Assembly: GCA_031553885.1 (NCBI GenBank)
Contig: JAVBKV010000004.1
Span: 62,001-126,000, forward strand
DNA from: JAVBKV01 sp031553885
GTDB taxonomy: Bacteria > Bacteroidota > Bacteroidia > Bacteroidales > Azobacteroidaceae
Reading direction: 5' to 3'
DNA length: 64,000 nucleotides
The position numbers and the translations under genes were made by a program. Shown here piece after piece: positions 59,607 through 64,000 of this stretch (position 1 is its first letter; the number at the start of each line of letters is the position of its first letter). Under the pieces are notes generated by a model. The model had not been told where the DNA came from, ran no database searches, and worked only from the letters and a program-made list of their open reading frames with translations.

Positions 59607-59987
59607 TTAATTATCATTACAGAACCCCCTGCGCCTGGCTCTTTTAATAATAAAGTAAGCCAGCCACATTAATACGATAACAAAAAGAGAATCTTTTACC
59701 GGCAGGGCATCAATAGGTGGTCCGGGAGGGCCCTGAAGAGCATTGGCTCCCATTAAAGCACTCTGATTATCTGTTTTAAAAGGTTGAAATTCTCCGTATA
59801 ATTCTTCCTGATTTCCCCATGAAAAATCATCACGGGCTCCTACTCCCTGGCATTGTTCGTTGTCCCCGGAATAAGAAAGGTCTACCTGAGTTCCGGAAAT
59901 TGAGAATATTTTCAAGTCACACACAATAAGTATGATCAGAATAAGCCATACCGGCTTTTTTGCTGCTATCATTTTATTTAATTTCAT
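59607..59987 (-). CDS. Small exported protein with C-terminal GPPGPPID-membrane-RRR anchor
   Basis: A 126-residue protein from start MKLNKMIAAKK (context CGTATGAAA, which recurs at several starts here; a start at 60008 adds seven residues). An N-terminal hydrophobic segment (PVWLILIILIVC) is followed by a polar middle (LSYSGDNEQCQGVGARDDFSWG), then a C-terminal block GPPGPPIDALPV, a membrane helix (SLFVIVLMWLAYFII) and KRARRR. This three-part tail resembles the PID-CTERM type of Bacteroidetes sorting signal (recalled, not searched). It lies 42 nt after the giant surface protein and may be processed with it. Confidence 0.6.
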   Translation of the reverse strand: MKLNKMIAAKKPVWLILIILIVCDLKIFSISGTQVDLSYSGDNEQCQGVGARDDFSWGNQEELYGEFQPFKTDNQSALMGANALQGPPGPPIDALPVKDSLFVIVLMWLAYFIIKRARRRGFCNDN

Positions 59988-60029
59988 ACGACACGCATTA
60001 TTTATCAATTTTTATCAATCAACCAAGGA

Positions 60030-63000
60030 TTAATGAATGATCATCTTCCTGGTTTTAAGTTCACCACTTTGCAGTTTTACGGTCACAATATAAACCCCTG
60101 CTGGAAGTTGAATCTTTTCATTGTAACTCGTTGCATTAATTGTTGGACGGAATAACACTTTAATCCCTTGAAGAGAGTATATGTCGATCATTGAAATAGC
60201 TTCGGAAGACTCTATAGCAAGTATGTTTTCAGAAACAGATAACCGGAACAGTGTTTGATCCGTCAGGGATTCAATACCTGTGACAATTTTCGGATTACCG
60301 ATACGCAGCAGGAAACGTTCTCCACTTCCTGGTTCATTTTTAAACACATACATATTCTGAGCAAACAGGTCTATCGTTTTATTTAACCGGGTATCAGTCA
60401 ATGTGAGTGACTCACAATCCATATTTTCCACATTCGCAACCGTCAATTTCACAGAGTCCTGACTCTCACATTTAATCCCAAGGGGGATTTCGGCTTGATT
60501 TCCAGATACATGCTGAATAACATTTTTCTTTTTATCCTCATTAAGTGTATATATCTGAGGAATATCCGTAGAATAATCATTATCAATAAATAATTGGGGA
60601 ACATCTGAATTTTTCCGGTTATCGTTTACAGCAATCGTTGCCCAGCTATTTCCCGATTTGTTTGACGAAGAAATATAGATTTCATTATCTACGGAGAAAG
60701 ACGACCTGAACTGATGAGCTGTTGATTCCGTTCTGACAACAGACGCATAACTAGGAAAGTACAACGTTACGGTTCCCGAAGTCCCTTTTGTTTTGATAAA
60801 AAATCCCTGAAAAGAAGCAATATAAGTTGTTAATGAAACCGGATTCCCCCCGGTCGAAAGACTATATGTCTGAAAGGTATTGTCTACAAACAACCGGTAA
60901 TAATCTTCAATCACGCTGCTGTTTCTGGCATAAAGAGCACGAAAATCCAACGAGGATATGAACGGATTTCCGATCATGATTTCCGTTCCGGCAGGAACAG
61001 TTACCGCAAAATCATCCATCGGTTTATTATTATTATCTTCAAATACAAACCGGTAGGATTTTGATCCCCGCTTAAAATCATCGTATTTGCTCGGTTCTAT
61101 GGGTAATCCGGGTATCTGGTAGTAATAATAATTAAACCGGCTGGCTGAATCGGCCGGCATATACGTATGAATCCGGTGTTTCGGGCTAATGACTGGATTC
61201 TCAAAATACGGCATCTGGAGAATCCCTTTCAAATCGTTCAGATTTTTATGATCGTCTTCGCCCAGTTCTCCCGGAAGGTATTCTCCGGCCCAGATACTGA
61301 TAGCATAGTTTTGCCTTGCACCGATTTCCAAGGCAGCTGTATTTTCAGGCACATACCAATCCCCGTTCAAGGTTCCTGTACGATCCAGCGATGACTTGAA
61401 TCCCCGTTGCCACATATTGGGAAACCCTCCCACAGAAAAATCGGATGATACAATGTTTTTAAGCGGAGCGGCCAATGCATACCAATGACCACGTCCTATC
61501 GGAGCTGCAGAATGGGTATCCCAACCCGGAACATAATCACTACCGTTATAATATCCGAAATTATACTGGATATAAGCCTTCCGGTAATCCAGGTAATGAG
61601 GTTTTGCCACTTCGGAACCAAAGTGATAAGTAATATCCCGGCACTTGGGTTCTCCGTAATATTCAGTCCTGTTTGTATAAGGAATTTCTAATGAAGGATA
61701 CCTCCGGGCATTTCCGGGAATGTGTACATCCGTACATTTGCTGGGTACGGCATGCAATGGATTATCGTTGACATCCACCCAGTTATCCGGATTATTCCAG
61801 TCATAATCAAGCGCATCTCTTTTCCAATACATCAGATCAGGAGTAAGCATAACCGGTTTCGGCTCGGACATGCTACAACAGTTGAACAATTTTTCATCAA
61901 TGGCTTCCGGAACTCCGACAACAGCCCGCAGGTATCCCGGTTTTTGAAACGGCATATCCAGGTGAACAGCCGTTAAATCCGGAATGGTATCCCATTTGGC
62001 ATTGAATCCCATACTTCCGTTTTCACTGAACAACCAGTTCACTTTCACATTATTACTTATAGCTGTTTTATCCAGGTTCTTCACAGTCAGATTCAATGGA
62101 TCCCCAAGGCAATAATAGGATGGCCCGTCGATCATTACGGGAGGAATATTTCCATAAACCTCAATATCATCGAGCATCAGATCGTTCCCGTTACCTCCCG
62201 GTCCATTGTTGTACAGAGTCAGGATAACAGACGAAGAAGAAGTAATAAAATCAAAACCGAAAGGCCTCCAGTTATCCGCAGGATTCGTCACTTTGGGAAT
62301 ACTACCAGTATCGTATATTTTCAGTATATCACCACTTATCCCATCTGTCAGCACAAAACGCACATCGGGATCGTTAAAATTCCCCGGACCATAGAACGCT
62401 GTATTCGGGGCACCCGAATTCATCAGATTAAATACCCAGGCGGAAAAATGCAAGTGTGTCCCCGGACATATATCTTTGATTTTAAGCGTATAAAACTGAC
62501 CCGGTTCAAAATCGGCGTCTACAATCAGAGAACGTCCATTACCCGGATCCGTATGGTCATACGATGCACTGCCGAAATACCAATAGTCCTGATAATAGCT
62601 ACCTAATTGCGAACAAATATTGTAATTACCATTTAATTTCAAATCACCGCCAAACGTATAGGTGGTAATATTACTTCCCAAAGGTTCGTTGGTACAACCT
62701 GCTCCTGACCCGAAATCTTCCTTAAAGAGTAATGTGCCTTCTGCCGGCTTCACCTGAAACGACTTAATTATGCTTTGACAACCCAAACTATTGGTTGCCC
62801 GTGCATAAATAGTTTGGACATTATCAACGGGAAAAGATGCCGGAGCCGGAATGATATTGGCATCGAAAGCCGCACCATCGGCTTTACTGAACTGAATATC
62901 GTTTATTGTTGTATGTTGCAGATTGGTGATACAGGTCCTCAGGTTTAATGCAGAGATATAGGTTTCGCCGTTAATTGTATCGAACGTCAGAGGAAGACCG

Positions 63001-64000
63001 CACACATTATAAGTTACCGGATAAGAGGGCCAACTTTTTCCCGATTCATAAGCAATGACATATACAGTACCGATCATGGCGAGTGTAGGATCATTAAACA
63101 TCCATGTATGCGCGGAGTTGTTTACACTTACCTTTCCAAGGCGGGTAAAAGAAGCTCCGTTTTTCAGATATACCCCAATACTGTCCATAGACACATCGGG
63201 ACGAAATTCTCCCCTCAGAGTCGTTCCAGAAAAAGTAAAATTAGTTACTGGCGAACTCTGTGTCTGCAGATAAGGCAGATTGACATTTTCCCAGATATTC
63301 CAGTTTTTGGTATTATCGTTTATCGAATTTATGCTCCATGAAACAGATGTAGCATAAAACGATCGCGTTTTCAGAACAACTGCACTTTGTGTTGCTCCAT
63401 CATAACCATTAATATCGGACGTAATAGACTTGGATTTATTATTTATGATAGTCTGCATATCGCTTGTAGCATAGTTATTATTAAGAATTCCCGTCGTACC
63501 GTCGTACTGATTAAAACCGACCACCCGTCCGACAGAACTATTGTGGCCCTCAACGGTTTTGTTAAGTGCAACGCTGTTTCTGAGTCGGGATGAAGCTTGC
63601 GTGATAGCACCGGTTAAACCACCAGCTTTTGCAGAAGCTGTCGATATGGCATTTCCTGTGGCATAGCAGGCATTTACTACCCCATTGGTACTTATGGTTC
63701 CAATCAATCCTCCCACGGCGCCGATTCCTTTCACATCTCCCCACGCGTATGAATCGCTCAGAGTTCCACGTACTACGCCTATCAAACCACCGGTACCATT
63801 TCCAGCTGTTCCTGAATGCGTTACATTAACAACAGCAAAGCATTGAGCTACGGTTGGGGATGAGTTTTGGTTACCAATCAACCCTCCTACCACATCGTTT
63901 CCGGAAACATTTCCCATCACATAGCAATTAGTCACAGAACCTCCGTTCTGTGTTCCGATCAGAATACCCACATTGTTATTTCCTTTAACACCACCCGGGC
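60030..64000 (-). CDS. Giant GLUG-repeat surface protein with T9SS sorting domain, partial
   Basis: At least 1323 residues; the frame is open to the right edge, so the N-terminus is missing. The visible N-terminal part has GLUG-type repeats (VVGGLIGNQNSSPTVAQCFA, GGLIGVVRGTLSDSYAWGDV, AVGGLIGTISTNGVVNACYA), a beta-helix-like unit of Bacteroidetes adhesins. Ig-like and jelly-roll regions follow (about 250-600; the segment FGSGAGCTNEPLGSNITTYT resembles a galactose-binding-like fold), then a long beta-rich part. It ends with a T9SS type A sorting domain: MIDIYSLQGIKVLFRPTINA, then LPAGVYIVTVKLQSGELKTRKMIIH. Probably an exported, surface-bound adhesin or glycan binder. A GTG at 63971 is an internal codon, not the start. 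Confidence 0.85.
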   Translation of the reverse strand, partial: PGGVKGNNNVGILIGTQNGGSVTNCYVMGNVSGNDVVGGLIGNQNSSPTVAQCFAVVNVTHSGTAGNGTGGLIGVVRGTLSDSYAWGDVKGIGAVGGLIGTISTNGVVNACYATGNAISTASAKAGGLTGAITQASSRLRNSVALNKTVEGHNSSVGRVVGFNQYDGTTGILNNNYATSDMQTIINNKSKSITSDINGYDGATQSAVVLKTRSFYATSVSWSINSINDNTKNWNIWENVNLPYLQTQSSPVTNFTFSGTTLRGEFRPDVSMDSIGVYLKNGASFTRLGKVSVNNSAHTWMFNDPTLAMIGTVYVIAYESGKSWPSYPVTYNVCGLPLTFDTINGETYISALNLRTCITNLQHTTINDIQFSKADGAAFDANIIPAPASFPVDNVQTIYARATNSLGCQSIIKSFQVKPAEGTLLFKEDFGSGAGCTNEPLGSNITTYTFGGDLKLNGNYNICSQLGSYYQDYWYFGSASYDHTDPGNGRSLIVDADFEPGQFYTLKIKDICPGTHLHFSAWVFNLMNSGAPNTAFYGPGNFNDPDVRFVLTDGISGDILKIYDTGSIPKVTNPADNWRPFGFDFITSSSSVILTLYNNGPGGNGNDLMLDDIEVYGNIPPVMIDGPSYYCLGDPLNLTVKNLDKTAISNNVKVNWLFSENGSMGFNAKWDTIPDLTAVHLDMPFQKPGYLRAVVGVPEAIDEKLFNCCSMSEPKPVMLTPDLMYWKRDALDYDWNNPDNWVDVNDNPLHAVPSKCTDVHIPGNARRYPSLEIPYTNRTEYYGEPKCRDITYHFGSEVAKPHYLDYRKAYIQYNFGYYNGSDYVPGWDTHSAAPIGRGHWYALAAPLKNIVSSDFSVGGFPNMWQRGFKSSLDRTGTLNGDWYVPENTAALEIGARQNYAISIWAGEYLPGELGEDDHKNLNDLKGILQMPYFENPVISPKHRIHTYMPADSASRFNYYYYQIPGLPIEPSKYDDFKRGSKSYRFVFEDNNNKPMDDFAVTVPAGTEIMIGNPFISSLDFRALYARNSSVIEDYYRLFVDNTFQTYSLSTGGNPVSLTTYIASFQGFFIKTKGTSGTVTLYFPSYASVVRTESTAHQFRSSFSVDNEIYISSSNKSGNSWATIAVNDNRKNSDVPQLFIDNDYSTDIPQIYTLNEDKKKNVIQHVSGNQAEIPLGIKCESQDSVKLTVANVENMDCESLTLTDTRLNKTIDLFAQNMYVFKNEPGSGERFLLRIGNPKIVTGIESLTDQTLFRLSVSENILAIESSEAISMIDIYSLQGIKVLFRPTINATSYNEKIQLPAGVYIVTVKLQSGELKTRKMIIH

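Noticed and set aside
61167..61976. Several plus-strand frames of 60-85 codons inside the giant surface protein
   Set aside because: They are shadows of the long minus-strand gene, with no start signals or family features.

Overview
The window looks like chromosome from a Bacteroidota species, most likely order Bacteroidales. The evidence is two SusC/SusD loci, many lipoproteins, Bacteroidetes-type promoters (TAnnTTTG at -7, TTTG about 20 nt upstream), proteins ending in type IX secretion (T9SS) sorting domains, a DUF2264 protein, and an argR-GNAT-argG-argC-argD-proC operon. I cannot name the genus from this sequence alone. I saw no rRNA, tRNA, CRISPR array, transposase or prophage gene.

Layout. 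1-4.9 kb: a partial esterase diverges from a DUF2264 protein and a GH2 beta-galactosidase, which ends at a strong hairpin. 4.96-20.7 kb: a small XRE regulator, then a tandem duplication of a four-gene glycan-uptake operon (SusC, SusD, DUF4959/DUF5000-like lipoprotein, DUF4998-like lipoprotein). Each copy has a long leader containing the same 16-18 bp palindrome. 20.8-38.2 kb: a peptide-production island, AT-rich from about 26.9 kb onward. It holds a membrane TPR-HTH regulator, a DUF3244-type protein, a C39-peptidase ABC exporter with an HlyD adaptor, a LytTR regulator and a C39-like/VKOR/DsbA fusion. Next come three tandem cassettes, each a six-cysteine double-glycine peptide plus its own thioredoxin-fold protein. 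A short LanC-like protein, two glycosyltransferases and a polysaccharide pyruvyltransferase-like protein close the island. 38.2-51.4 kb: a secreted FAD oxidoreductase, an SDR, a YegP-like protein, TsaE, a PNGase F-like secreted protein, a Fsr-type MFS exporter, a TPP-riboswitch-controlled TonB receptor, an ABC/FtsX/DUF3299-like operon with a His-rich loop, and a ROK kinase. 51.4-56.7 kb: the arginine/proline operon with a double ARG box. 56.8-64 kb: an M48 lipoprotein protease, a membrane-anchored MutS-like ATPase, a small C-terminally anchored protein, and a giant GLUG-repeat T9SS surface protein cut by the window edge.

The most interesting region is 23-38 kb. I read it as a production line for disulfide-rich peptides. 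The precursors share an almost identical leader ending in GG and carry six cysteines at nearly fixed spacing. The exporter can cut the leader, and the VKOR-DsbA fusion can make disulfides. Each peptide is paired with a TlpA-type protein, and LanC-like and sugar-transfer genes follow. The cassette has been amplified: the last ~30 bp of the VKOR gene recurs after each TlpA gene, marking the duplication junctions. A large hairpin with compensatory changes lies between each peptide and its TlpA gene. The products' activity (bacteriocin, signal or other) cannot be read from the sequence.
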